NCBI GenBank assembly: GCA_965218625.1
Contig: CBDCLG010000011.1
Coordinates: 79,046 to 143,045, forward strand
DNA length: 64,000 nt
Reading direction: 5' to 3'
DNA from: Bin5 sp965218625
GTDB lineage: Bacteria > Chloroflexota > Anaerolineae > Caldilineales > Caldilineaceae
Shown: one piece after another, positions 34,458 to 43,486 of the stretch
How positions within the stretch are numbered: the first letter of the stretch is position 1
How the letters are laid out: each line of letters starts with the position of its first letter
The notes under the pieces: model-generated
Database searches by the model: none
What the model was told of the DNA's origin: nothing
What the model saw: only the letters and a program-made list of their open reading frames with translations
Position numbers and translations under genes: made by a program

Positions 34458-35678
34458 GGATACTCTGAACAAGTCTGATTGATTGTGGCATAATACTGCA
34501 ATAGTGGGCGTGCGACAGGAAAATGGGGGAAGAGGACAATGGAGCAGCCGACATTTGGGGAGTTGGAATACGAAAGCAAGAAACGCAAGACGCGTCGGGA
34601 GAAATTCCTGGAGCGGATGGATGGTCTGATTCCGTGGCGTCAGCTGGAAGCGCGTATCCGGCCGCACTATCCCAAGGCGGGACGCGGCCGGCGGCCGTAT
34701 CCGTTGTCGGTGATGCTGCGCATCTACTGTGTGCAGTTGTTCTACAACCTGAGCGATCCGGGCATGGAGGATATGCTCTACGAGGTCGAGTCGGTGCGAC
34801 GGTTTGTGGGGCTGCGGTTGTCGGGTGCGCTGCCGGACGAGACGACGATACTGAACTTTCGTCATCTGCTGGCGAGACACGAGTTGGGGTCGGTTCTATT
34901 GGAGGAGATCAATCGTCATCTGGAGTCGCAGGGAGTGCGGTTGCGGGAGGGAACGATCATCGATGCCAGCATCATCGAGGCGCCGTCGACGACGAAGAAT
35001 CGTGCGCGGCGACGCGACCCTGAGATGCATCAGACGAAGAAGGGGAATCAGTGGCATTTTGGGATGAAGCTGCATATCGGCGCCGACGCTGAGACGGGAA
35101 TCGTACATAGCGTGGCGACGACAGCGGCGAACGTGCATGACGTGACCGTGGCTTCGCGCCTGTTGCACGGAGGCGAGAAGGAGGTGTGGGGCGACGCTGG
35201 CTATCAGGGCGTGGCCAAGCGGGCGGAGATGCGGGCGCTGGATGTAGAGTGGCATGTGGCGCTGAGGCCTGGGCGACGGCGGCAACTGCCGTCTGAAAGC
35301 GAGGAGGCGTTGGCCGAGAAGCGTAAGGCGTCGGTCAGAGCAAAGGTGGAGCATCCGTTCCTGCAGGTGAAGCGGCGCTTCGGCTATGCCAAGGTGCGCT
35401 ATCGCGGCCTGGCCAAGAACACGCAACGGCTGACGTTTCTGCTGGGGCTGGCCAACTTGATGACAGCCGAGCGCCACTTGGCGGTGTGACAAAGGGAGTC
35501 GTGCGCCGCAATCACTTTGATAGCGGCGACAGGCCCGCCGCCGAGCCGTTTTGAGGCGCAAACAGGCTTGCCTCAGCACGGCAACTGCCTGCTGACTCAG
35601 CCCAGGCCGGTTGAAAATCTTCCTGCTTCCCCCACCATTCATCTCAATCCACCACATGTGGACTTGTTCAGACGTTCC
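34458..35678 (+). mobile_element. IS5-family insertion sequence, apparently intact
   Basis: About 1221 bp. The ends GGATACTCTGAACAAGTC and, reversed, GGAACGTCTGAACAAGTC match at 15 of 18 positions, including a perfect 12-bp TCTGAACAAGTC. Flanks read CTAG (34454-34457) and TTAG (35679-35682), consistent with the YTAR target preference of IS5 relatives and differing by one base. It encodes one full transposase. Confidence 0.85.
34539..35489 (+). CDS. IS5-family transposase
   Basis: A 316-residue DDE transposase. The N-terminal DUF772-like region reads 'PHYPKAGRGRRPYPLSVMLRIYCVQLFYNLSD'; I cite 'RPYPLSVMLRIYCVQLF'. Catalytic residues are Asp in 'GTIIDASIIEAPS', Asp in 'VWGDAGYQGV', and Glu in 'AKVEHPFLQVKRRFGY'. 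No frameshift or premature stop is present, so the element may still move. It starts at ATG 34539, preceded by GGAAGAGGAC. The gene occupies most of the element and points away from the ABC-importer operon and toward the PhyH gene, which reads in the opposite direction. Confidence 0.93.
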   Translation: MEQPTFGELEYESKKRKTRREKFLERMDGLIPWRQLEARIRPHYPKAGRGRRPYPLSVMLRIYCVQLFYNLSDPGMEDMLYEVESVRRFVGLRLSGALPDETTILNFRHLLARHELGSVLLEEINRHLESQGVRLREGTIIDASIIEAPSTTKNRARRRDPEMHQTKKGNQWHFGMKLHIGADAETGIVHSVATTAANVHDVTVASRLLHGGEKEVWGDAGYQGVAKRAEMRALDVEWHVALRPGRRRQLPSESEEALAEKRKASVRAKVEHPFLQVKRRFGYAKVRYRGLAKNTQRLTFLLGLANLMTAERHLAV

Positions 35679-35734
35679 TTAGCTATCAATAGCGACATCA
35701 TTGTCGGGTGTATGCGGGCGAAAAGCGTCTTTCC

Positions 35735-36484
35735 TCAGACTGCCCGCTGCGCGGCCGCCGGATAGTCGTCCCGCCTGAAGTAAGCCTTGTCCAGGGTCCC
35801 GTTGCTCGAATTTACTTCACTGGTCACCCAGTGCGTAGCATAGCCCCTGCGCCAGCGATCAGATTCGTTGCGATGCGATGTGTGCAGCGCCTGGCTGTGA
35901 TGGAAGACAATGCCCCCCTTGCGTACCAGCGCCAGCGACTCCTTGCTCAGGTCGATCAGTTCGGGCGGCGGCACCAGGTTGTACGGCTCGCCGGGGACCG
36001 CTTCATGCGGCAGGATCGGTCCCTTGTGCGACCCGTCGATGTAGCGCAGGCAGCCGTTTTCGGGCCTGACATCGTCCAGCGCGATCCACGCCGTGATTAC
36101 ATCGTCGCCGGGGTCGCACTGGAAGTAGAAATTGTCCTGGTGGTAGGGCTTGGCTGAACCGAAGTGCGGCGGTTTCATGAATACCTGGTCGCTCGACAGC
36201 AACGGCGCTGCGCCCAGCATCTCGGTCACCAGTTTCGTCAAGCGTCCATCCAATACAAATGCCTGGAACTCTTTCCGCTTCAGGAACGGGGTGTCGATCT
36301 TGCGCGGCGCGATCTCGCCCCCGTCTGACGCGTCGACGACGTAGCTGTCTTCTGCGTCCTGCATCTCCTGCTGGCTCACTTCCAGCGCGATCTGGGCGAT
36401 GCGGTCGGCCTCATCCCGGCTGAAAACGCCCTCCACGACCGCCCAGCCCTTCTCCCAGTAATGATTATATGCTTCTGGCTGCAT
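35735..36484 (-). CDS. Phytanoyl-CoA dioxygenase (PhyH) family protein
   Basis: An Fe(II)/2-oxoglutarate-dependent oxygenase of 249 residues. The iron ligands are in 'KPYHQDNFYFQCDPGD' (HxD) and 'FHHSQALHTSHRN' (distal His). 'LRYIDGSHKGPILPHE' is the family's conserved G-S-H-G turn. ATG 36484 has GGAGG upstream. The natural substrates of bacterial PhyH members are mostly unknown small molecules. Its 3' end is about 55 nt from the IS5 element. Upstream (36485-37227, about 740 nt) I see no gene, only short frames without family character. Confidence 0.85.
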   Translation of the reverse strand: MQPEAYNHYWEKGWAVVEGVFSRDEADRIAQIALEVSQQEMQDAEDSYVVDASDGGEIAPRKIDTPFLKRKEFQAFVLDGRLTKLVTEMLGAAPLLSSDQVFMKPPHFGSAKPYHQDNFYFQCDPGDDVITAWIALDDVRPENGCLRYIDGSHKGPILPHEAVPGEPYNLVPPPELIDLSKESLALVRKGGIVFHHSQALHTSHRNESDRWRRGYATHWVTSEVNSSNGTLDKAYFRRDDYPAAAQRAV

Positions 36485-37227
36485 GGAATCCTCCTCAGCG
36501 CATGAATCCCGTCGGCTCTGCACCGTTTATTCGACTTTCGCGCTGCATTATGCCACAAAGTGCAGCTATCTCGTGGATCGGCGCCGGCGAATTTCAGCCT
36601 TCGGCGTCATCGTCTGAAATACTGCTTGCCGGATTCCGCCGTTCGGTCAGCTCACCCCCAGAGGCAGCGCACCGAGTAAACATGAGCCCGTTCATTTGCC
36701 TCTCGTTTTCGGCCTGCCGATCTTTGACATCGCTCCTGAGTTACAGAATTATGCCCGCTGTCCGACTCTGAGACGGCCACCACTGACGGGCGCCGACATG
36801 CAAGCTGTCCCGCAGCTGAGGGTTCTCGCGCTCATCAGAGGGTTTCTTCACAGTGATCCGCTTGCCAATTTCTCAAAGCCCCTGGGTCAAAGTGTGCTCA
36901 TTTGCCGCACGAACGGACCCGCGTCCCGCGACTGCAAAGCGTTCAGTGCCGCCATCCAAGGCGGGGCGTCGGCGGCTCTCTTGGTAAATCGAACTGCTGC
37001 GCGGGCCCCGCGCGCCCGGCAGGCGGTCCCGCCAAGCCCTGCAAACGCATTCATCAGGTCCTGGCAATGAATTCTTTCCGAAAGGGGGTGATGGCAGGGG
37101 AAGAGAGAAGACAATTGCTCTTGTTGTGGCGGTATGGCTCCAACGCCGCCCATCCATAGGGAATCAAGCGCTGTATCCTTTGTGCACCGGCACGGTGCGC
37201 ACCAACTAAGCAAGGAGTTTACAAGCA

Positions 37228-38970
37228 ATGTCGAGAAATCGATAGCAGTTGATGTTGGGCCTCGTTGTGGTCCTCAGCGTCATGCTTTCCGCTTGTGTCC
37301 CCTCCACGCCCGCCGGCGACGGCGCGGCTATGGAAGACTCGGGCGACATGATGGAAGAGGTGATGCTGCCCGACGACGCGGCTGAAGACCAGATCCTCAA
37401 CGTCGTGCACGAGGGCGGCTGCGGTTCCGGCCCCTTCCCCGGCATCGACTATGGCAGCCCGTGTAACTTCGGCCACATGTTCATGCCGCCCTTCCTGGTG
37501 GACAACGACGGCAATGTAACGCCCGGTCTCTTCTCCACGGACTGGGAGGTCAACGACGATTTCACCGAGTACATCTTCCACATCCAGGAAGATGCCGTCT
37601 GGTCCGACGGCAAGCCGATCACAGCCCAGGACGCGCTCGACTGGTGGAACTACATCTTCCACTCCGACCGCAACTCCTGGCCGCGCAACTTCGTCATGGG
37701 CGCTGTCATAGGCATCGATGAGTTTGCCGACGGTGAGACCGAGACGATCGAGGGCCTGACGGCGCTGGACGACAAGACGCTCAAGGTCGAGCTGTGGCGC
37801 TCTGAGAGCTCGCTGCCGCAGCTGTGGGGCTTCCGCGAAGCCGCGCCCGCCCGTTTTGACCAGTACGCCGACCTTCTGGACCGGGCTGACGAGTTCGCCG
37901 ACGCCCGCGAGTGGCGCGGCGCGATGGCCGAGCGCTTCTTCCAGGGTGAGAACGCCGCCGACCTGATCGTCAGCGGCCCGTTCAAGCCGGTACATCTGTC
38001 GCCGGAGCCGGACGCCATATACCGCTTCGAGCGCAATCCCAACTGGTGGGGCGAACCGACGCTGCTCGACGGCATTGAAGCGACCACCATTCGCGACTTC
38101 CAGACCATGCTCCTCATGTTCGAGAACGAGGAGATCGATATCGCTTTGAATCTGGCCGGTCCGCCCGCTGTGCTTCTGCGCAGCAACCAGCCCGACGCTT
38201 TCCGCGAAGTTCCCGTTTCGGCCTTCTGGGCGATGTACTTCATCCCCGAGCAGGAGCCGGTTGACGACGTGAACCTGCGCCGCGCCCTGATGTCTGCCAT
38301 CGAGTGGGAAAAGGTGGCTGAGATTGCCTGGGAAGGCGAACAGGCGCCCAGCAACGCCGGCAGCCCGATGGCGCCGGCCTACCAGTGCTTCGACCCCAAC
38401 TTCCAGCCCTATCCCTTCAACCCGGAAAGGGCCATGGAGTTCCTGGCCGAGTCCAAGTACGGGCCCACCGGTGAGACCGTTCCCAAGATTCGCATCATGA
38501 CCGGCGGCAGCGATCCGCCCCGCATCCGCGCAGCCCAGATCATCCAGGAGATGTGGCGTGTCAACTTGGGCGTGGAGGATGTCGAGATCAAGAACGCCGA
38601 GTCCGAGTTCGTTGACGGCGAGGGACTGGTATCGATTCGGGTCACCAGTGGCGGCTCCTTCCTGCCGCGACCTCCCTACCTGCTGGAAGCGATCGCCCAC
38701 ACACGCGGCGGGGCCAACCAGTCTTGGACCAAGTACACCGAAGAGGGCTGGGACGAGGAGATCGATGCCCTTCTCTCGATGGATCCCGGCAGCGCAGACT
38801 ACTGCGAGCGCTCGCTTGCCATGCTTGAGAAGTTCACCGACGCCGCTCTCGTGATCCCGACCGGCTACATCCGCGGTTGGTATCAGATTCAGCCCTGGGT
38901 CGGCGGCTACGGCCAGAGCCGCATCAGCTTCTGGCATACCATGACCGAGACCTACCGCAAGGAGCGTTAA
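37228..38970 (+). CDS. Oligopeptide/dipeptide-type ABC solute-binding lipoprotein, with TAG at codon 6
   Basis: A family-5 (OppA/DppA) binding protein of about 573 residues. 'GLVVVLSVMLSAC' is a lipobox signal peptide, and 'WSDGKPITAQDALDWWNYIF' and 'YRFERNPNWWGEP' are hallmark segments. The best ribosome-binding site, AAGGAG, is 10 nt before ATG 37228, which reads M-S-R-N-R then TAG (37243-37245). The frame then continues to TTG 37249 and ATG 37252, which lack a good ribosome-binding site. Either the start is 37249/37252 at low efficiency, or codon 6 was mutated to amber. The mature protein is unaffected. Two permeases follow. Confidence 0.85.
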
Positions 38971-39082
38971 GGTCGACAGTAGAGTGGCCTGTGAGGCCTG
39001 TCCGGCCTTCCGCTGGATGAGGCCGTTCGTGTCGCGAGCAGAGTCGCCATCCCACGGCGACTTCGCCTAAGAGTAAGATGCT

Positions 39083-39116
39083 GGGAGGGGAGCCACTGTG
39101 CTGGCCTTCCCCTCCC
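39083..39116 (+). promoter_or_regulatory. Intergenic hairpin 1 between binding protein and permeases
   Basis: GGGAGGGG (39083-39090) pairs with CCCCTCCC (39109-39116), with an inner GCCA/TGGC stem. Such hairpins after binding-protein genes often protect the upstream mRNA from 3' decay. Confidence 0.5.
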
Positions 39117-39136
39117 TGGCAGAAACAGACTATGAA

Positions 39137-39180
39137 GGCGGCGCGCCCATCGGGCGTTCCCGTGGGCGTGCCGCCGTTTC
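39137..39180 (+). terminator. Strong terminator-like hairpin inside the Opp operon
   Basis: GGCGGCGCGCCCA (39137-39149) pairs with TGGGCGTGCCGCC (39163-39175) over 13 bp with one G-U, and the inner CGGG/CCCG adds 4 bp. TTTCTCCTC follows. It would reduce permease transcription relative to the binding protein. Confidence 0.7.
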
Positions 39181-39296
39181 TCCTCTCCCATGTGTCATTA
39201 GCTGTTCGGCATGGGGGATGCCCTCCGGCAGGTGCGCCAACTCCGGCTGGTGCGCCTGAGAAGACCAGTGACGGCTGAAGCAAACAGGACGGAACC

Positions 39297-40244
39297 GTGA
39301 CGCGCTACATCACGATGCGGCTGCTGGTCATCATTCCGACGTTGTTCGCAACGCTGATGATCGTCTTCCTGCTCGGCTACCTTGGCCCGATCGATCCGGT
39401 AACCATTCTTCGCTCCCAGTGGGCAGCCCAGGGAATCTACCTCAATCAGGAGGAGTTGGCCGATCTTCGCCACCAGTACGGCCTTGACCGGGGGTTCTGG
39501 GACCAGTTCGGCACCTACATGGGCAATCTGATGCAGGGCAAATTCGGCTACTCCTTCGCCGACGCAGCCCCGATCTGGCCGCGTATCGAACGCGCGCTCC
39601 CGGTTTCCGGTCAGCTCGCATTGGGCGTCCTGTTCATCATGTTCTTTATTGGCATCCCATTGGGCATGATCGCGGCCCGATTCCACAATACCTGGCTGGA
39701 CTACTCGATTGTCAGCACGAGTCTCTTCTTTTGGTCCATTCCTGTCTATGTGCTTGTGCCGGTCGTGCTCATAACTGCCGTCCTCTGGCTTGACATCATG
39801 AACGTGCCGCGCGGCTGGAAGGGAATGGGGCATCCCTCCTATTACATTGCATGTGCAATCATCTCTACACGTTCGCTCGTAAACGTAATCCGCCAGACAC
39901 GCGGCGGAATTCTTGAAGTGATGCAAAATGACTACGTCAGGACAGCAAGGGCAAAAGGCCTGACCGAAGTCAAAGTGATGGTCCGCCATGTAGCCCGCAA
40001 TGCACTGATTCCCGTCGTCACATCCCTGGGACTGCTTGTCGACGACTTCATGTGGGGGGCGGTCTTCCTCGAACTTGCCTTCAATCTGCCGGGGCTTGGC
40101 CGCCTCTTTCAGCAGGGCCTGGCGGGCCGCGACTTCAACATGATTAACGGTGTCGTGCTCTTCACCGCCGGGCTTACCATGGCGATCAATCTTATCGTGG
40201 ACCTCGTATATCCCTTGCTGGACCCACGCGTCGCCTATGATTAG
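39297..40244 (+). CDS. ABC transporter permease, OppB/DppB type
   Basis: A 315-residue inner-membrane permease with six predicted helices. 'QYGLDRGFWDQFGTYM' (periplasmic region after the first helix) and 'DYVRTARAKGLTEVKVMVRHVARNAL' are OppB landmarks; the second includes the EAA loop 'YVRTARAKGLTEVKV' that docks with the ATPase. With OppC it forms the channel for a peptide-like or nickel/sugar ligand. GTG 39297 is the best-placed start. It follows the binding-protein gene after about 325 nt containing two hairpins and precedes the second permease by about 90 nt. Confidence 0.92.
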   Translation: MTRYITMRLLVIIPTLFATLMIVFLLGYLGPIDPVTILRSQWAAQGIYLNQEELADLRHQYGLDRGFWDQFGTYMGNLMQGKFGYSFADAAPIWPRIERALPVSGQLALGVLFIMFFIGIPLGMIAARFHNTWLDYSIVSTSLFFWSIPVYVLVPVVLITAVLWLDIMNVPRGWKGMGHPSYYIACAIISTRSLVNVIRQTRGGILEVMQNDYVRTARAKGLTEVKVMVRHVARNALIPVVTSLGLLVDDFMWGAVFLELAFNLPGLGRLFQQGLAGRDFNMINGVVLFTAGLTMAINLIVDLVYPLLDPRVAYD

Positions 40245-40335
40245 GTCGACCGCAGACCTGACAGGACCGCCAGACCTCTGATTGCCGGCAGGGACGACCG
40301 ATGTGCCGGTTGCGTAGAGATTACAGGACAAAGTA

Positions 40336-41319
40336 ATGGCTCAAGAGGACGGGAGCAGCACGGCCAACCTGCAGTTGGAATTAGAAGCACAGAACCTCAA
40401 AACACGCGGGCTCTGGACCGATGCTTTCAAGCGCATGATCCGCAACCGACTCTCGATAGCCGGTTTCATCATCTTTCTGCTGCTCTTCATCACCGCCATT
40501 TTTGGCCCCTATATCGCTCCCTACCCCTATATGCTCCAGAACCTGGACAGAGTTGCCGAGGGACCCAGCGTCGACTACCTGTTGGGCACCGACGATCTCG
40601 GTCGCGACATGCTCAGCCGTATCCTGTGGGGCGCCCGGACCGCCGGTATCGTCGCCATTATCTCCACAACCTTCAGCCTGATTCTGGGCGTTGTTTTGGG
40701 GGGACTGGCTGCCTACTTGGGGAGTTGGACCGACTGGATCATCAGCCGTGCCGTCGACGTTACGATGTCGATTCCGCAACTCCTGTTCGCCTCGCTGATG
40801 GCCGCAACCTTCCGCAAACCGGTGGCGGACTGGGTGGACATGATGTACGCCAGGACCGGGCTGGGGTTTTTCTCCACGCCGACCTACGTCGACCTGGTTG
40901 TTGTATTTGGCGCGCTTGCACTAATCCAGTGGCCGGGCTATGCTCGACTGATCAGGGGACAGATTCTTTCACTGCGGGAGAAAGAGTTTGTTGAGGCGGC
41001 ACGCGCCGTGGGCGTCGGCCAGATCAAGATCCTGCTAAAACATCTGATCCCCAACGCGCTGGGTCCGCTGATCGTCATGGTCACCTCTGGTTTTGGCGGC
41101 GCGATCGTGGCCGAATCCGGTCTGAGTTTACTGGGCGTCGGTGTGCAGCCACCGCAGGCCAGCTGGGGGGCTATGATCCAGGACAACCAGCTCAGCTGGC
41201 GCTACCGGCCCTGGTTGGTTGCGGTGCCCGGCCTCACCATTGCCATCGTCTCAGTTGGTATCAATTTCCTGGGCGACGGCCTCAACGATGCCCTGAACCC
41301 GCGCCAGGCCGATTCATGA
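40336..41319 (+). CDS. ABC transporter permease, OppC/DppC type
   Basis: A 327-residue OppC-like permease. It has a cytoplasmic N-terminus, first helix 'LSIAGFIIFLLLFITAIF', and 'YLLGTDDLGRDMLSRILWGAR', abbreviated as LLGTDDLGRDMLSR, the OppC hallmark. The EAA loop is 'EFVEAARAVGVGQIKILLKHLIPN', with 'EAARAVGVGQIKILLKH'. It ends 'NFLGDGLNDALNPR'. The two ATPase genes that normally follow are missing; a restriction-modification remnant begins 44 nt downstream instead. ATPases must be encoded elsewhere or were displaced by that insertion. Confidence 0.92.
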   Translation: MAQEDGSSTANLQLELEAQNLKTRGLWTDAFKRMIRNRLSIAGFIIFLLLFITAIFGPYIAPYPYMLQNLDRVAEGPSVDYLLGTDDLGRDMLSRILWGARTAGIVAIISTTFSLILGVVLGGLAAYLGSWTDWIISRAVDVTMSIPQLLFASLMAATFRKPVADWVDMMYARTGLGFFSTPTYVDLVVVFGALALIQWPGYARLIRGQILSLREKEFVEAARAVGVGQIKILLKHLIPNALGPLIVMVTSGFGGAIVAESGLSLLGVGVQPPQASWGAMIQDNQLSWRYRPWLVAVPGLTIAIVSVGINFLGDGLNDALNPRQADS

Positions 41320-41362
41320 GTGCTTTTCTTTCCTTTGCCATGTTCTAAGGCACCCCATCAGA

Positions 41363-41713
41363 ATGCGGATCGCCGTAGAGCAAGAGATTCGAGAGTTGGC
41401 TACACGTCACCACTCGAATCTGCAGCAAAAGATATCCGACCGAATTGAGGAAATGAAGGAGGATGACACATCCCATTTCCTTATCTATCGCGTTCTAGGA
41501 GTTTCGACAGAAGAAGGCCGCCTCATCGACGTGTATCAGAACAAGGGGCGTTTCCTTTACAATACCGCGGGCAGGTTTCTGGAAGAGGCAACAAAGCTTT
41601 GTTTTCGCGCTAAGTTTTCAGATTCAGGAAGCATGAGGATTCCGAACGCCAGAGGAAGACGCCCCCAGAGTTTCGAGATAGATCGAAATGACTACACAAC
41701 TTTTTCTAGGTGA
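41363..41713 (+). pseudogene. Truncated ApaLI-like restriction endonuclease
   Basis: The 116-residue product matches my memory of the N-terminal half of ApaLI-type endonucleases: 'EIRELATRHHSNLQQKI', 'SHFLIYRVLGVSTEEGRLID', 'YQNKGRFLYNTAGRFLEEA', 'GRRPQSFEID'. In the family, this is followed by a catalytic segment with an EIKW-type motif, absent here. After 'FEID' the frame runs into the methyltransferase start and stops at 41713. A precise deletion between the two genes explains this. Loss of the catalytic core predicts no cleavage. Lower GC than the flanks suggests acquired DNA. Family assignment is moderate and should be confirmed. Confidence 0.65.
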
Positions 41714-42929
41714 CTGTTTGGAAGTAATTCGCAATTTTGATTCCGACAGTATCCATTTGGTCTATCTCGACCCGCCCTTCTTTAGTCAGAAAACTCATCG
41801 GATGATAACCAGAGATCGCGAGTCAGAGTTCTCTTTTGACGACGTATGGTCGTCGCATTCCGAATATGCCGATTTCCTGTATGAGCGGTTGAGCGAGATC
41901 AGACGCGTCATGCACTCGTCCGGAGCAATCTTTTTCCATTGTGATCGGAACGCCTCTCACATTGTTCGGTTTCTCTTGGATGAGCAGTTCGGCTCTGAGA
42001 ACTTTCGGTCGGAGATTATTTGGCATTTCAGACGATGGTCAAGTGTCCAGAAGAAGCTCCTTCCCGCCCACCAAACCATATTCTTTTACACGAAGTCTGA
42101 CACGTACAAATTCAACACAGTCTATGAAGACTATTCGCCAGGCACAAACGTTGATCAGATCCTACAACGACGCAAACGGGATTCGTATGGCAAGACCGTA
42201 TATGAAAAGGATGAAAACGGAGACTTCGTTCCCTCCGGACCGAAGAAGGGCGTTCCTCTCAGCGATGTTTGGCAAATACCTTATCTGAATCCAAAGGCGA
42301 GAGAAAGGGTCGGTTATCCAACCCAAAAACCCGTTCGTCTCCTCGAGCGCATTATTCGCATAGCTTCAAATGAAAACGACCTCGTCCTCGATCCCTTCTG
42401 CGGTAGTGGCACCGCATTGGTTGCTGCAAGTCTCTCAAATCGTCATTCTATCGGCATCGACATCTCACGCGACGCAATCCAGATTGCACGAAGGAGACTT
42501 GCCAATCCGGTCAAATCTGATTCGGATTCGTTGAATTCGGGACGTGAACAAAATAAACTGGCAGACAATGAAGCGTTAGCCCTGTTGAAAGGGCTGGAAG
42601 TCGTCCCTGTGCATCGAAATAAGGGAATCGACGCCTTTCTAAGAGGCGATATAGATGGCCGTCTTATCCCCATTCGTGTTCAGCGACTCAATGAGACGAT
42701 TCCTGAGGCTGCCGCACAATTGTACAAAGCTGCGAAAGCGAAGGGAGCGCCCCTAATGTTTCTGATCGCGATTCAACAGGGCGGCTACTTCTCGTTCGCA
42801 GAAGATCTCCCTTCAGAAATTCGCGTTATACATGGGCCTGCCCTAGCCGTTACAAAATCTTTCGAAGAATTCAAGCTCTCTAATCGGGAAATGGCTTCTC
42901 ACGGGAATCCCGAGGACCTCGAGCCTTGA
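41688..42929 (+). CDS. Site-specific DNA methyltransferase (N-4/N-6 type)
   Basis: A 413-residue amino-methyltransferase of the beta arrangement. The catalytic motif IV 'VYLDPPFFSQKT' comes first, and 'DPFCGSGTALVAASLSNRHSIGIDI', cited as DPFCGSGTALVAA, is the SAM-binding motif I near residue 230. 'PTQKPVRLLERII' precedes it as usual. The last 140 residues ('VVPVHRNKGIDAFLRG', 'PIRVQRLNETIPEAAAQLYKA') form an extra domain seen in some R-M methyltransferases. The gene overlaps the endonuclease remnant by 26 nt. With its endonuclease dead it becomes an orphan methyltransferase. Target sequence probably equals that of the lost endonuclease (GTGCAC if truly ApaLI-like), an inference. Confidence 0.9.
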   Translation: MTTQLFLGDCLEVIRNFDSDSIHLVYLDPPFFSQKTHRMITRDRESEFSFDDVWSSHSEYADFLYERLSEIRRVMHSSGAIFFHCDRNASHIVRFLLDEQFGSENFRSEIIWHFRRWSSVQKKLLPAHQTIFFYTKSDTYKFNTVYEDYSPGTNVDQILQRRKRDSYGKTVYEKDENGDFVPSGPKKGVPLSDVWQIPYLNPKARERVGYPTQKPVRLLERIIRIASNENDLVLDPFCGSGTALVAASLSNRHSIGIDISRDAIQIARRRLANPVKSDSDSLNSGREQNKLADNEALALLKGLEVVPVHRNKGIDAFLRGDIDGRLIPIRVQRLNETIPEAAAQLYKAAKAKGAPLMFLIAIQQGGYFSFAEDLPSEIRVIHGPALAVTKSFEEFKLSNREMASHGNPEDLEP

Positions 42930-43012
42930 GGGTGATCGCGTGCATGATGTGTGACCTACACTTGCAGCTGAGGTTGGCCTTCCACGATCGAAATTGACGA
43001 GAAGGAGTGCCC

Positions 43013-43486
43013 ATGTACGATTGGACTGTGCTCAACCAGACCGTCAGCGCGGCGTTGACCGGCGGACGCGTCGGCACGCCCGTCTTCGTCCGCTGGACCG
43101 CTTCGGTCGCGCAATCGGAGGCGGAGCTCAAACCCCTTCTCGGGCAGATGAGTCAATACGCAGAACAATGGCTCGCCGCGCGACCGCGACAAGTCTATGC
43201 CGCCGGCGCTGAAACCGACGGGCACCTCTCGATGGCCCTCGAACTTGCCAACGGCAGTTCCGCCCTGCTCGCCATTGCGCTGGCGCACGGTCGACCCAAT
43301 CTCGATATTGCCGTTTACGGCTCGGACGGCGCCTTATATCACAGCGGTCCTTCGACCCTGCCCGGGCCGGTTGCCGCCGCCGACAGCCCGGTCTCGCCCC
43401 CGGCCTCCGATGCTCTTAGCGCTCTCAACAGTTCGCTTGCGACGAATCAACCCGTTCTCCTGTCCAAACGAGGAGGCGAACGATGA
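43013..43486 (+). CDS. Small conserved protein coupled to Gfo/Idh gene
   Basis: A 157-residue soluble protein starting at ATG 43013 behind GGAG. The first 120 residues look like a compact alpha/beta domain ('YDWTVLNQTVSAALTGG', 'ETDGHLSMALELANGSSALLAIAL'); the rest is Pro/Ala/Ser-rich and disordered. The stop overlaps the start of the next gene (ATGA), showing translational coupling with the Gfo/Idh oxidoreductase. I recognise no family; it could be a partner or regulator of that enzyme. Confidence 0.75.
   Translation: MYDWTVLNQTVSAALTGGRVGTPVFVRWTASVAQSEAELKPLLGQMSQYAEQWLAARPRQVYAAGAETDGHLSMALELANGSSALLAIALAHGRPNLDIAVYGSDGALYHSGPSTLPGPVAAADSPVSPPASDALSALNSSLATNQPVLLSKRGGER

Noticed and set aside
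36485..37227. Possible small genes in the 740-nt gap before the Opp binding protein
   Set aside because: Short frames on both strands overlap each other and show no motif. I see only the gap and a short GCACCG/CGGTGC inverted repeat near 37190.
37219..38937. Open minus-strand frame of 572 codons opposite the Opp binding protein
   Set aside because: It is the antisense of a clear binding-protein gene with strong domain hits; GC-rich third positions create it. No family character.
39198..40331. Open minus-strand frame of 377 codons opposite the OppB permease
   Set aside because: Antisense shadow of a certain permease gene.
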